In this document: piece after piece, positions 8,147 through 16,144 of the stretch | How positions within the stretch are numbered: the first letter of the stretch is position 1 | Layout of the letters: every line of letters starts with the position of its first letter | From: CAZFZT01 sp964523675 | Lineage (GTDB): Bacteria > Planctomycetota > Phycisphaerae > Phycisphaerales > SM1A02 | NCBI GenBank assembly: GCA_964523675.1 | Contig: CAZFZT010000045.1 | Location: 1 to 26,162 of the forward strand | Reading direction: 5' to 3' | Length of the DNA stretch: 26,162 nt | Position numbers and translations under genes: made by a program | Notes under the pieces: generated by a model | Database searches by the model: none | What the model saw: the letters and a program-made list of their open reading frames with translations, nothing else | Told to the model about the DNA's origin: nothing

Positions 8147-10381
8147 TTATCCCCAGTTGTTCAGCGCGATTAGAAGGTCGTCGACCCCCACAGTGCAGTC
8201 GTCATTCAAATCCGCCTCGCAAATGTCGCAGTTCGCGCACGCGCCCCACGCGGAAAGCAGTTGCAGCAGATCAGCGACGTTCACCAGGCCATCGCTGTTG
8301 AGATCGCCCGCCGGAACATCTGCAGGCGGCACTTGGATCTTCACAACGCCTTCACTGATCGCGCTGACCCACAGATGGCCATCCGCGTCGAACTCGACAT
8401 CGCCGAGTTGGTAGTGCGGCAGCGGGCTCGTGCCGTATTGATAGATCGTCCAGTTCTCCGCAATGTTGATGTCGCCCTGAATGATCGCGACGCCATTCGG
8501 GAATGGAGTCACAGAGCCGAACTCGTGTGCGCTGAGCCCGAGTGTGCCGTCACCGCGCACATCGATGCCCTGCACTTGGTTGGCTGGCAGCGGTGAATTG
8601 CCTGTGTGATACCGCGTGAAGCTGGAGCCGTCGTAGCGCACGATTCCCTCGTCGGTGCCCAGCCAGAGAACATCGTCCGGGCCGATAGCGACACAGTTGA
8701 TTCCGCCAAGGTCGAAGAAGTAGTCCGCATCAGGCAGCGGGATCGCGCGCCACGATGAGCCGTCCCACTTTTCAAGATCAAACCAGCCCGCAAGCCAGAT
8801 GTTGCCCTTGGAGTCGCTGGCCATGCCTGGCAGGCCGAGCGCTGCGTAGATCTGATTGACATTCTGCCAGTTGGTTCCGTTGAAGCGAAAGACGCTGCCG
8901 TACTCGCTGGCTGCGAAAATGTTGCCGCCTGCGTCCTCTGCGAAGAACGGGAACATCGTTACGCCCATGCCCGGGTTGTTCTGCCAGTTCCAGAATCCGG
9001 TGAACGTGCCCGTACCATCGTTCCACCGGCCGATGCCGTTGCCGCCCATCCAGCCGGTGCCGTTGCTGTCGAGGTAGAACGCAGCCATCGGTTCGTTGCC
9101 CGCCCACGGGTACGGCTCTGCGTTGTCATTGTGGTTGCCGAAGTTGCGCCACGTGTTTTCAGTGGGCGCATACCGCGAGATGCCGCCTTCACCGCACGCG
9201 AACCACATGTTCCCGTGCCGATCGCGCTGGATGGAATCGATGAAATAATCGGGCAGGCCGGAGTTGTACGTGTTGATCCGGCGCAGCAACTGGCCGGTGG
9301 ACGAGTATTGCCGCGCGGTGCCGAGGATGCCGTTGCCGCCGTAGTTGTTGATCCAGATTTCGCCATCTGGCCGTGGATGAATCGAACCCGGAATGTCTAG
9401 AGCGTTGACGAAGAACTGCGGCGTGTGTCCGCCTCCGCCGCCTGCGACCATTCTGAAAATGTCGCCGTACCACGAGCCGGCGTACACAAGTCCCGTCTGC
9501 GGATGCATGCCAAGCGCGGTCACCGTTCCCTGCGAGCCGAGGTTGTAACTCTGGAAACTCGCGCCGTTCCACTTGATCAATCCCGAACTGCTCGTGGTGA
9601 ACCAGACATTGCCCTGCAGGTCTTCGAGGATGCCGCCTAATTGAATGGCGCTAGAGCGGTAGGTCCAGCTCGCGCCATCAAACTCCGCGAAGCCGCCAAG
9701 CACCGAATGTGTCACGTACACCGTGCCGCTTGCTCCCACGTGAACCGCGTTCAGATTCAGCCACGGCGGGTTCCACGGCAACTGCTGGCCGACTGTGTAC
9801 TGCGTCCACTGATTGGCGCCCGGGTTGAACTTGAACAGCGCGCCGCTCGAACTGCTCACGTGCGCGTTGACGAGCCAGAGATTGCCTTCCGCATCAGCGT
9901 CGATCGAACGCACGCTGTTGATGATCAGCGGCGAGTTCGGCGCGCCGTACGTCTGCCACTTCTGCTCCTGCGTCTGGCCGCTGCGATCAAAGCGCGTCAG
10001 CCCGCCTTCGCTTGCGATCCAGATCACGCCGTCCGGCATGATTGCGATGTCGAAGATGTACGGCGAGGGAATCGGATGATGCACGCTCGACCAGACCTGC
10101 CAGTTGCCCGTCCCAAACCCGCCGGCGGGCAGGGGCGCATACGGCAACTGGTCCGCTGAGAGCATCGCAAGAGCCGCCTCTCCCCAGAACGGCCATCGGC
10201 CGACGACCCAGAGATTGCCCTCTGCGTCAAAGCTCATCACGCGCATCTCGGTGCCGGGGACACCCGTGGTGCTGGGCTTGACGAGCAGCATGTCATCCGC
10301 CGGAGCAGCCGTCGCAGTTGCCGCGATCGCGCATGCGTACAGAGGAGCGAAGATGGTTGTGCGTGCGGTGAAACGGAGCAT
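8147..10381 (-). CDS. Secreted two-component-regulator-type propeller protein with four-Cys dockerin-like tail
   Basis: 744 residues from ATG 10379-10381, preceded by AAGGAG (10388-10393) at a 6-base spacing. Signal peptide at about 1-27 (hydrophobic core IFAPLYACAIAATATAAPA). About twelve blade motifs follow, including DAEGNLWVVGRW, PDGVIWIASEGGLTRFD, QGNVWFTTSSSGLIKWNG, HGNMWFACGEGGISRY, DSKGNIWLAGWFDLEKWDG and DADGHLWVSAISEGVV. No transmembrane or kinase region is present. It is paralogous to the adjacent 5879 gene along most of its length (for example TWRNFGNHN against NWRNFGIYN), probably a tandem duplication. The tail (692-744) has a canonical first loop (DLNSDGLVNVADLL). Its second loop is unusual: Cys replaces the conserved Gly (DLNDDCTVGVDDLL), and the linker is CANCDIC, giving CX2CX2CX7C. 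The role is unknown; a surface ligand-binding or structural role is inferred. Confidence 0.88.
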   Translation of the reverse strand: MLRFTARTTIFAPLYACAIAATATAAPADDMLLVKPSTTGVPGTEMRVMSFDAEGNLWVVGRWPFWGEAALAMLSADQLPYAPLPAGGFGTGNWQVWSSVHHPIPSPYIFDIAIMPDGVIWIASEGGLTRFDRSGQTQEQKWQTYGAPNSPLIINSVRSIDADAEGNLWLVNAHVSSSSGALFKFNPGANQWTQYTVGQQLPWNPPWLNLNAVHVGASGTVYVTHSVLGGFAEFDGASWTYRSSAIQLGGILEDLQGNVWFTTSSSGLIKWNGASFQSYNLGSQGTVTALGMHPQTGLVYAGSWYGDIFRMVAGGGGGHTPQFFVNALDIPGSIHPRPDGEIWINNYGGNGILGTARQYSSTGQLLRRINTYNSGLPDYFIDSIQRDRHGNMWFACGEGGISRYAPTENTWRNFGNHNDNAEPYPWAGNEPMAAFYLDSNGTGWMGGNGIGRWNDGTGTFTGFWNWQNNPGMGVTMFPFFAEDAGGNIFAASEYGSVFRFNGTNWQNVNQIYAALGLPGMASDSKGNIWLAGWFDLEKWDGSSWRAIPLPDADYFFDLGGINCVAIGPDDVLWLGTDEGIVRYDGSSFTRYHTGNSPLPANQVQGIDVRGDGTLGLSAHEFGSVTPFPNGVAIIQGDINIAENWTIYQYGTSPLPHYQLGDVEFDADGHLWVSAISEGVVKIQVPPADVPAGDLNSDGLVNVADLLQLLSAWGACANCDICEADLNDDCTVGVDDLLIALNNWG

Positions 10382-10387
10382 TGCTTT

Positions 10388-10393
10388 CTCCTT
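10388..10393 (-). promoter_or_regulatory. Ribosome binding site AAGGAG for the 8147-10381 gene
   Basis: AAGGAG on the minus strand, 6 bases before the ATG at 10379-10381, supports this start and separate translation initiation within the array. Confidence 0.75.
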
Positions 10394-10467
10394 GGGTTCT
10401 CTGTTGCTTTCAACTTGCAGATTCGTTCGACGAGCCGGAGCCGGCTCAATGCCCGCCTAGCCCGCGA

Positions 10468-11853
10468 TTACCGACCGCCTCCCCAATGGCTGAGAAGTTG
10501 CAGAAGGTCGGTCACGTTGACGGATCCATCGCCATTGAGGTCACCGGGGCACCCGTTGGCATCCGCGCACGGTCCCCAATTCGCCAGAAGCATGAGAAGG
10601 TCGACAGTTCCCACGGATCCGTCGCCGTTCAAGTCACCCGGCGTTGAAGTGTCATTCGGCACGAAGCGCACAACAAGAGGCCGGAGTTCGTTGTTCTGCG
10701 AGAGCTGCCTGCCGCCTGCCCAGATTGAGCACGTTTCATTCGGCGGGGCGCTTGCGCCTAAGAGTGACGGCCCGTACACCTCGGGCAGCGTTTCGATGAG
10801 TGTGAAGCCGTCGTCGTCGCCGTTGTAATGCGCGATGCCGCCGCCGAATGCCCAGACGTTGTTCACGTTGAAGGCGACGAAGTCGGTGATGCCGATTGGC
10901 GTTGCGATCTGCGACCAAGCGGAGCCGCTCCAGTGCAGGGCGAGGCCGTGGTAGCCGTTTGCATCCTGATACTCGCCGCCGGCCCATGCTTCCTCGGTGC
11001 TCACAGCCGTCACCGCGCCCAGGGCGTGCCAGAAGCAACCGTTCGGCGGACCGGCCTGCGTGTGCACCCATTGCGAACCGTCGAAGCGGTGAATCTGCGA
11101 CAGATTGCACGAGAGCGAGTCGCCATCGCCCGCTGCGCCAACAGCCCAGATGTCATCAGTGGAGAGCGCAAAGCCCGCCCGCAGCGAGTTGCCGTTGCCG
11201 AAGCCGTTCACCTGATCGTTCACCTGCGGGACATTGACGATGTCGAACGACGAGCCGTCCCAGTGCATGGAGAGCGCAGCTTGAGGCAGCAGCGGTTGAG
11301 GATGATCGTCGCCGAAGAACCAGACATCGTTCGGCCCGATCGCGTCCATGCCCCAGATGATGTCGCCCGAGCCGCCGCCAAGCATCGGCGTGTCCATGAC
11401 GGTCCACGATGAGCCGTCGTAGTGCATCACGAGCATGTGCGTGCCGATGAAGCCGTCCGGCGCCTGCCGGAGTTGGTGCCCGGCCGCCCAGACGTCATTC
11501 GGCCCGTTCGCATCAACCGCCCAGAACGCAAGGTTGTGACACCCGCCGCACGGCGCCGGCTGCGGGATGTCCGCGATCGTCCATGACGAGCCGTCCCAGT
11601 GCATCGCCAGTGCGAATGTCTGATACTGGCCGTTGACTGTCCCGCTCCAGTCGCCTACCGCCCACACATCCTCATCATCGAGAGCGACAATATCGCGCAG
11701 AATCGCGCGGTCGGCCTGCGCGGGCATTGGCGTGGGAACGACCTCCCACGAGCCGCAGGTCGGATCAGCCGCGGCAGCCGTGCCGCAGCAGCCAAGGACT
11801 GAGCTCAGCAGAGCGAGCGGCAGAACGAGATTGCGAGTTGTCATGGCGGTCAT
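10468..11853 (-). CDS. Secreted 'WDGSSW' beta-propeller protein with dockerin-like tail
   Basis: 461 residues if it starts at ATG 11851-11853. An ATG nine bases downstream (11844) is equally possible, since AGGA at 11857-11860 is 3 or 12 bases away. A TTG extension to 11889 has no ribosome site and spoils the signal peptide (TTRNLVLPLALLSSVLGCCG). The mature part begins near TCGSWEVVPTPMP, like its paralogue at 1805. Blade motifs are MHWDGSSW, MHYDGSSW, MHWDGSSF, HRFDGSQW and LHWSGSAW, alternating with DVWAVGDW, NDVWAAGH, NDVWFFGD, DDIWAVGA and EEAWAGGE. Residues 406-461 are two dockerin-like loops (DLNGDGSVGTVDLL and DLNGDGSVNVTDLL) with a CX5C linker. Unlike the other tails it runs past the last Trp-Gly by four residues (GGGR to the end). 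No catalytic motif is visible. The fold is inferred from the repeats and the function is unknown. Confidence 0.86.
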   Translation of the reverse strand: MTAMTTRNLVLPLALLSSVLGCCGTAAAADPTCGSWEVVPTPMPAQADRAILRDIVALDDEDVWAVGDWSGTVNGQYQTFALAMHWDGSSWTIADIPQPAPCGGCHNLAFWAVDANGPNDVWAAGHQLRQAPDGFIGTHMLVMHYDGSSWTVMDTPMLGGGSGDIIWGMDAIGPNDVWFFGDDHPQPLLPQAALSMHWDGSSFDIVNVPQVNDQVNGFGNGNSLRAGFALSTDDIWAVGAAGDGDSLSCNLSQIHRFDGSQWVHTQAGPPNGCFWHALGAVTAVSTEEAWAGGEYQDANGYHGLALHWSGSAWSQIATPIGITDFVAFNVNNVWAFGGGIAHYNGDDDGFTLIETLPEVYGPSLLGASAPPNETCSIWAGGRQLSQNNELRPLVVRFVPNDTSTPGDLNGDGSVGTVDLLMLLANWGPCADANGCPGDLNGDGSVNVTDLLQLLSHWGGGR

Positions 11854-11922
11854 GGGTCCTGAAGGAAGTGTGAAGGGAAGAGGTTTCAATGGAGAAACGA
11901 GGACGGCTGCGAGGCGGACACG

Positions 11923-14160
11923 TCACGACCAATCAGCAAGGAGCGAAATCAAATCGGCAACGCCCACCGAGCCGTCGCCGTTCAAGTCGGCGGCACATGG
12001 CTCCGACGGAGCGCACTGGCCCCAGGTTGAGAGCAACTGCATCAAGTCAGGCACGCCGACGGCTCCATCGCCGTTCAAGTCGGCCAGGATCGGCTGCGGC
12101 ACTTCGTCGCCGATCGAGATGGCGTAGACGTAGCAATGCTCGTTGCCGATGTCATTGACAATCGTCGCCTGCGCGTACGCCGTTGCACCATCAGGCGAGA
12201 ACGCATTCGGGCTGCCCGCGGACACGACTCCGGCATTCGATTGCAGGTTGATCTGAAAGAGTTCCTCCTGCGTCTGCCGATCAATGGCGCGGATAAAGCC
12301 GTTCTGGCCGAACCAGCCGCCGGAGAAAAGGATGGTGTCGTTGTCCGGGCTCAGCGTCGGCTTGCTGACGAATCCATCGGGGCTGACGTACGTCCATAGT
12401 TCCTGCGCATCAGGCGTAACCGCAGTGAGGCGCGTCATGTCCCATGTGAAGTAAATGGTGCCATCCGGGCCAATCGTCGGTGTACTCAGGCCGGAGGCAA
12501 TGCCTTCATTGGGCTCAAATCGCCAAGTGCGCGAGCCATCGGCAGGATCAAACTGCTGCAGTCCCCAGCCCGGTCCCATTGCGGCGAACTCAGGCAGATA
12601 AATCGCGCCGTTTTGACCCGTGGGCACTTCTGCGCCAACCTGGCCCAGCGTACTGAACGGCACGGAGAAGTTCTGCTCGCCGGTTTCAAGATCGAAGGCG
12701 TGCAGACGCGAGTTCAGATTGTGATCCACGTGCACGACCATCTCATCGATCGGTCCGCCAAAGCCCTCCGAAGAAGTAAAGCGCAGCTGCGCACCTTGGC
12801 CGGCCTCCTGATAGAGGAACGGTTCGCCTGAATTGCTCCAGCGCAGCCCGCCCTGCGGCGTCAGCGACACGGCCGCCATTTCGCCCGGCTGCGGAATGTT
12901 GAAGACGGCGTAAATGTTGCCGTCAGGTCCGAGCGCAGGGCCGGCGATCAAACTGATCGAAAATGGATTCGTGAAGACCCATTGCAGCTCGCCATCGGGG
13001 CTATACGCAACGATTTCAACCTTGGGCCCCAGCGGGTTGACGCCGAGGATGACCGTGCCGTCATCGCGAACCACGATCGGCCCTTCGGCCCCGTCGCCAA
13101 CCTGCCCGCGCAGGGCATCGACCGTCCACAGCAAACCGCCGTCGGGCGAGAGCTTGTACAGCCGGGCGTTGTTGTAGTCGTTGACGTAGATGCTGCCGTC
13201 GGGCGCGACGCTTGCGCCGTGGAACATCAGATCCGCATCGACCGCGAAGCGCCATTTGACGTTCCCATCAGACTCACGCGGCTGAACTTCAATGTTCATG
13301 CCATCGGTTTGACCGGCATCGTTCTCTACCACGAGCTCGGCCTGGCCGATGGCGGTCTGCTCTGGTACATAGGCGACGATCTGGCCGTTGCTCCACTGCG
13401 TGACAATCGCCTGCACGTTGTTGATCAGCACCTGACCACCCCCCTGCGTCTCCCCAAAGCCGTCACCGGTAATGCGCAATCGCGCGCTGGGGGTGATCGG
13501 ATCACTGGTGGCGGCGAGAACATCCATTGGCGGGAGCCCGCCAGGAACGCCAACAAGCTTGAATGACGCATCGCGAGGCGTGGAGCCGATCACGGTGTGC
13601 CAACCCACCCACTGCCCGCCAGCGCTGAGATTCCGGAAGTACGACGGCGCGCCCATTGGCGAACCATAATTGACCGGGTGAAAGTGCCACTTCCCCGTGC
13701 CGGAGTTGAGCGTCGAGAACGTCACCTGCACGGAGACAAAGTGCCAACCCGTCGCCTGAAAGGGTTCCGGGAGTGTGATCTGAAGAAACTCCGGACCCAT
13801 GCCCGGCGTCCAGACGAAGTTCGGATCGTCTGCCGCGAGAAACTGCTCGGACTGAAGCTCGCCCGGGCCGCTTTCGGTCCACTCGTAGAAACGCACATAG
13901 ACGCCGGTCACCGGCTGGCCGCTGTAGCAGCTATTGCAATCCTCACCGTCCGCGATGACCTGCTCAATAAGCCCAATGACGTTGAAGTCGTCAGCGACCT
14001 CGCTCTCGCTCATGGGCGTCTTCGCGCTCGGACCGATCAGGTTCGCGCTGTACACCGTGGGCATGTCGGGGTTGGTAAACCAGAGCGTGTCAGCGTTCGC
14101 GGTCGAGATGGCGCCGAGCGCCGCCAGGCAGCATGCAATCTTGATGTGTTTCAGGTTCAT
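11923..14160 (-). CDS. Secreted CxxC-domain / IPT-TIG / PQQ-like propeller protein with dockerin-like tail
   Basis: 745 residues from ATG 14158-14160. This start gives a clean signal peptide (MNLKHIKIACCLAALGAISTANA before DTLW) and aligns with the paralogue at 16145, so a GTG extension to 14232 was rejected. Domains in order: an unrecognised N-terminal domain (about 24-185) with EVADDFNVIG, a DCNSCYS pair of cysteines, QPVTGVYVRFYEWT and TGWHFVSVQV; an IPT/TIG immunoglobulin-like domain (about 195-285, SDPITPSARLRITGDGFG); and a PQQ/BamB-like propeller (about 295-680, repeated DGSIYVND, DGTVILGVNPLGP, DGNIYAVF, DGTIYFTWD motifs). Residues 693-745 are the dockerin-like tail (DLNGDGAVGVPDLM, CX5C, DLNGDGSVGVADLI). 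PQQ-like propellers without cofactor residues commonly act as scaffolds. No enzyme activity is supported. It is about the same length as its paralogue and similar throughout. Confidence 0.87.
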   Translation of the reverse strand: MNLKHIKIACCLAALGAISTANADTLWFTNPDMPTVYSANLIGPSAKTPMSESEVADDFNVIGLIEQVIADGEDCNSCYSGQPVTGVYVRFYEWTESGPGELQSEQFLAADDPNFVWTPGMGPEFLQITLPEPFQATGWHFVSVQVTFSTLNSGTGKWHFHPVNYGSPMGAPSYFRNLSAGGQWVGWHTVIGSTPRDASFKLVGVPGGLPPMDVLAATSDPITPSARLRITGDGFGETQGGGQVLINNVQAIVTQWSNGQIVAYVPEQTAIGQAELVVENDAGQTDGMNIEVQPRESDGNVKWRFAVDADLMFHGASVAPDGSIYVNDYNNARLYKLSPDGGLLWTVDALRGQVGDGAEGPIVVRDDGTVILGVNPLGPKVEIVAYSPDGELQWVFTNPFSISLIAGPALGPDGNIYAVFNIPQPGEMAAVSLTPQGGLRWSNSGEPFLYQEAGQGAQLRFTSSEGFGGPIDEMVVHVDHNLNSRLHAFDLETGEQNFSVPFSTLGQVGAEVPTGQNGAIYLPEFAAMGPGWGLQQFDPADGSRTWRFEPNEGIASGLSTPTIGPDGTIYFTWDMTRLTAVTPDAQELWTYVSPDGFVSKPTLSPDNDTILFSGGWFGQNGFIRAIDRQTQEELFQINLQSNAGVVSAGSPNAFSPDGATAYAQATIVNDIGNEHCYVYAISIGDEVPQPILADLNGDGAVGVPDLMQLLSTWGQCAPSEPCAADLNGDGSVGVADLISLLADWS

Positions 14161-14228
14161 GTTGTTCTCTTGATGAAGGGATTTCTCTCTCAGTTTCTTG
14201 ATGGGCGGGGTCACACAACCGAACATCC

Positions 14229-15848
14229 TCACGACCAGTTCTGGAGCAGGATCATCAGGTCAGGAACGCCGACGCTTCCGTCACCATCGAGGTCCGCAGC
14301 GCAATTGCCGGCATCAGCACACGCGCCCCACGATGCGAGGCACTGCATCAGGTCAGGCACGCCGACAATGCCGTCGCCATTGAAGTCGCCGGGCTTGCCG
14401 GGCACAATCACGGGCGGGTCCTGCATGTCATAGTGCGCGATGTACAGATCGGGGAACTCATCGGGATACTCGGGCGCATCTTCTTGAAACGCACCGGGCG
14501 TGGTGTCGGCCCAGAACGTGTGCACGAGCTGGTAGACGTTGTTGTTTTCATCCACGCGCAGCGGCGCGCCGGATGATGAGCCGACCACGACGACGCTCTC
14601 GATCAACTCCGTCATGTCGGGGTTGAACTTGTGCAAGCGCACGAGCGCCTGGTTGTCCTGAATGTGCGTTCCCATGATGACGTTGCCGAAGGAATCGTGA
14701 CCGACACTGACGGACGTTTCCGTTGCATGAACAAGGCCGTAATACGTTCCGCCCACGAGACTTGCGCCATCGGATGAAAATTGAAGCGCAGCAGCATCGA
14801 GTGGCTCGCTGCCGCTGGCGAACTGCGACTGGTGCGCATCGGGCGGCACCGGAATTCCGCCGTGCGTGTGGCCGACAATCGTAATGACGCCGCTCGGCGC
14901 GATCGCCAGATCAAACGCCTTCAGCATGGCGCCGCTGATGTTGATGCGGGCAGACCAGGCAATCGATGCAAGATCATCAGCAAGCGTCGTCACATACACC
15001 AGGCCGCTCGAGCTCGGCGTGCCGAACGAATACGCGCCGGGCGTGTACGGCCAGCCGGGGCCTGCATCGCCGGTGATGACCGGCCGCCCGTGCGCATCGA
15101 TTTTCATGCCAAAGACCTGATCGCGAAACTCATCGCCAAGGTAGGTGGACGCAAGCACCGTTTGCCCGTCGGCGCTGAGCTTCATCATGAACACGTCCGC
15201 TTGAAAACCGCCGAAGGTGCTGTCAATGGGGTTCACCAGTGGAAAGTCGGCGGAGCGGGTGAAGCCGGCGATAAAGATCGAGCCGTCGGGCGCGATCTCG
15301 ACCTCGCCATAGTTGTCATCATCGCTGTCCCCGCCGTCGTGGCCGGACCCGCCGATGTATGTGGAGAAGACGATGTCGCCATCGGCATCGAGCTTGAAGA
15401 GGACATGGTCGTTCGCGCCGCCCAATGTGCTGTCGATGGCATGGACGGCTGGAAAATCCGGCGTCTCTGTTCGGCCGATGACGACGAGGCCACCATCGGG
15501 CGTGACAGCTGCGTCGGCGGCACTCTCAATGTGGTGGAACTGCCCTACGCCGCCGATGTACCGCGACCAGATGACGTCGCTGAGGTCAGCGGTCATCTTG
15601 ACCACGATGATGTCCATGCCGCCCGAGAGCGTGTTGAGCGCGCCGGGCATGGGCGAGAAGGCCGGTGCCGATGCCGAGCCGACGATGTACACCGAGCCGT
15701 CGGCTGCGAGTTCAAGTTGTGAAGCTCGTTCGATACCGGGCCCGCCGAAGTACGTTGCCGCAGCGAGCAGCGGCTCTTGCGCCTGCGCGGCAGAAGCCGA
15801 CAGAACTCCAGCAACGATCGTTGTTGCAATCAGAATGTTGTTGTTCAT
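14229..15848 (-). CDS. Secreted SBBP beta-propeller repeat protein with dockerin-like tail
   Basis: 539 residues from ATG 15846-15848, which has AGGAG (15855-15859) 6 bases upstream and starts a textbook signal peptide (NNNILIATTIVAGVLSASA, cleavage near AQA). The frame stays open upstream to 16064, but that extension is not signal-like. About five to six SBBP-type blades (PF06739 family) follow. They alternate STYIGGSGHDGG-like turns with DGSIFIAGFTRSADFPL and NPIDSTFGGFQADVFMMKL motifs; others are TYFGGPGIERAS, SRYIGGVGQFHH and STYLGDEFRDQV. SBBP proteins are mostly secreted or surface proteins of unclear role. Residues 487-539 are the dockerin-like tail (DFNGDGIVGVPDLM and DLDGDGSVGVPDLM), with an extra Cys in the first helix (LMQCLASW). 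The gene ends 68 bases before the next start in the tandem array. Confidence 0.88.
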   Translation of the reverse strand: MNNNILIATTIVAGVLSASAAQAQEPLLAAATYFGGPGIERASQLELAADGSVYIVGSASAPAFSPMPGALNTLSGGMDIIVVKMTADLSDVIWSRYIGGVGQFHHIESAADAAVTPDGGLVVIGRTETPDFPAVHAIDSTLGGANDHVLFKLDADGDIVFSTYIGGSGHDGGDSDDDNYGEVEIAPDGSIFIAGFTRSADFPLVNPIDSTFGGFQADVFMMKLSADGQTVLASTYLGDEFRDQVFGMKIDAHGRPVITGDAGPGWPYTPGAYSFGTPSSSGLVYVTTLADDLASIAWSARINISGAMLKAFDLAIAPSGVITIVGHTHGGIPVPPDAHQSQFASGSEPLDAAALQFSSDGASLVGGTYYGLVHATETSVSVGHDSFGNVIMGTHIQDNQALVRLHKFNPDMTELIESVVVVGSSSGAPLRVDENNNVYQLVHTFWADTTPGAFQEDAPEYPDEFPDLYIAHYDMQDPPVIVPGKPGDFNGDGIVGVPDLMQCLASWGACADAGNCAADLDGDGSVGVPDLMILLQNWS

Positions 15849-15854
15849 CACTGT

Positions 15855-15859
15855 CTCCT
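15855..15859 (-). promoter_or_regulatory. Ribosome binding site AGGAG deciding start at 15848
   Basis: AGGAG on the minus strand, 6 bases before the ATG, chooses this start over the longer open frame to 16064. Confidence 0.78.
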
Positions 15860-16092
15860 GAATCGATTCTGCGTGGTCTAAGTGGTCGACAACCGGGGAC
15901 ACCGGCGGACGTGGCGCGATCTCTGCACACGGTGAGAAAGACAGAGCACCTGCCCAGATGTCGCGCCGACGCCCGTTGTTACATGTGCAAAACGGGCCCG
16001 ATCCCTGCCAAGACCGCTCCGCCTTTTCCAAGATTTCTGTCACCAGCCCAGTCCACCGGCACACCTAGCGAGCTCGTCAGTTCACACACTGA

Positions 16093-16142
16093 GACCCTTG
16101 GACCTCTGGGCCTTTGGGACGTTTGAACGTTTCGACGTTTGA
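16093..16142. repeat. Six phased degenerate octamers just 3' of the 16145 gene
   Basis: In exact 8-bp register from 16093 the units are GACCCTTG, GACCTCTG, GGCCTTTG, GGACGTTT, GAACGTTT and CGACGTTT. The array ends 2 bases from the stop codon (16145-16147) of the minus-strand gene. The last three units match the arrays after the genes at 3209 and 23499. Confidence 0.72.
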
Positions 16143-16144
16143 TC

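Larger units (their letters stand above)
15849..16144. other. 296-bp intergenic region with octamer array
   Basis: This lies upstream of the SBBP gene and downstream of the 16145 gene. Apart from the ribosome site at 15855-15859 and the octamer array at 16093-16142, no coding region or clear hairpin terminator is visible. The length allows a separate promoter for the SBBP gene, but no convincing -35/-10 pair could be chosen. Confidence 0.5.

Noticed and set aside
5879..10381. Regulator-type propellers read as sensor kinases
   Set aside because: Neither protein has a transmembrane helix, histidine kinase or response-regulator domain after the blades. Both end in the dockerin-like tail, so they are secreted proteins.
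11854..11889. TTG start at 11889 for the 10468 gene
   Set aside because: There is no ribosome site before it, and the extra residues push the signal peptide inward. ATGs at 11853 or 11844 fit better.
15849..16064. Upstream extension of the SBBP gene
   Set aside because: AGGAG at 15855-15859 and a clean signal peptide fix the start at 15848. The extension is Arg/Cys-rich and not signal-like.
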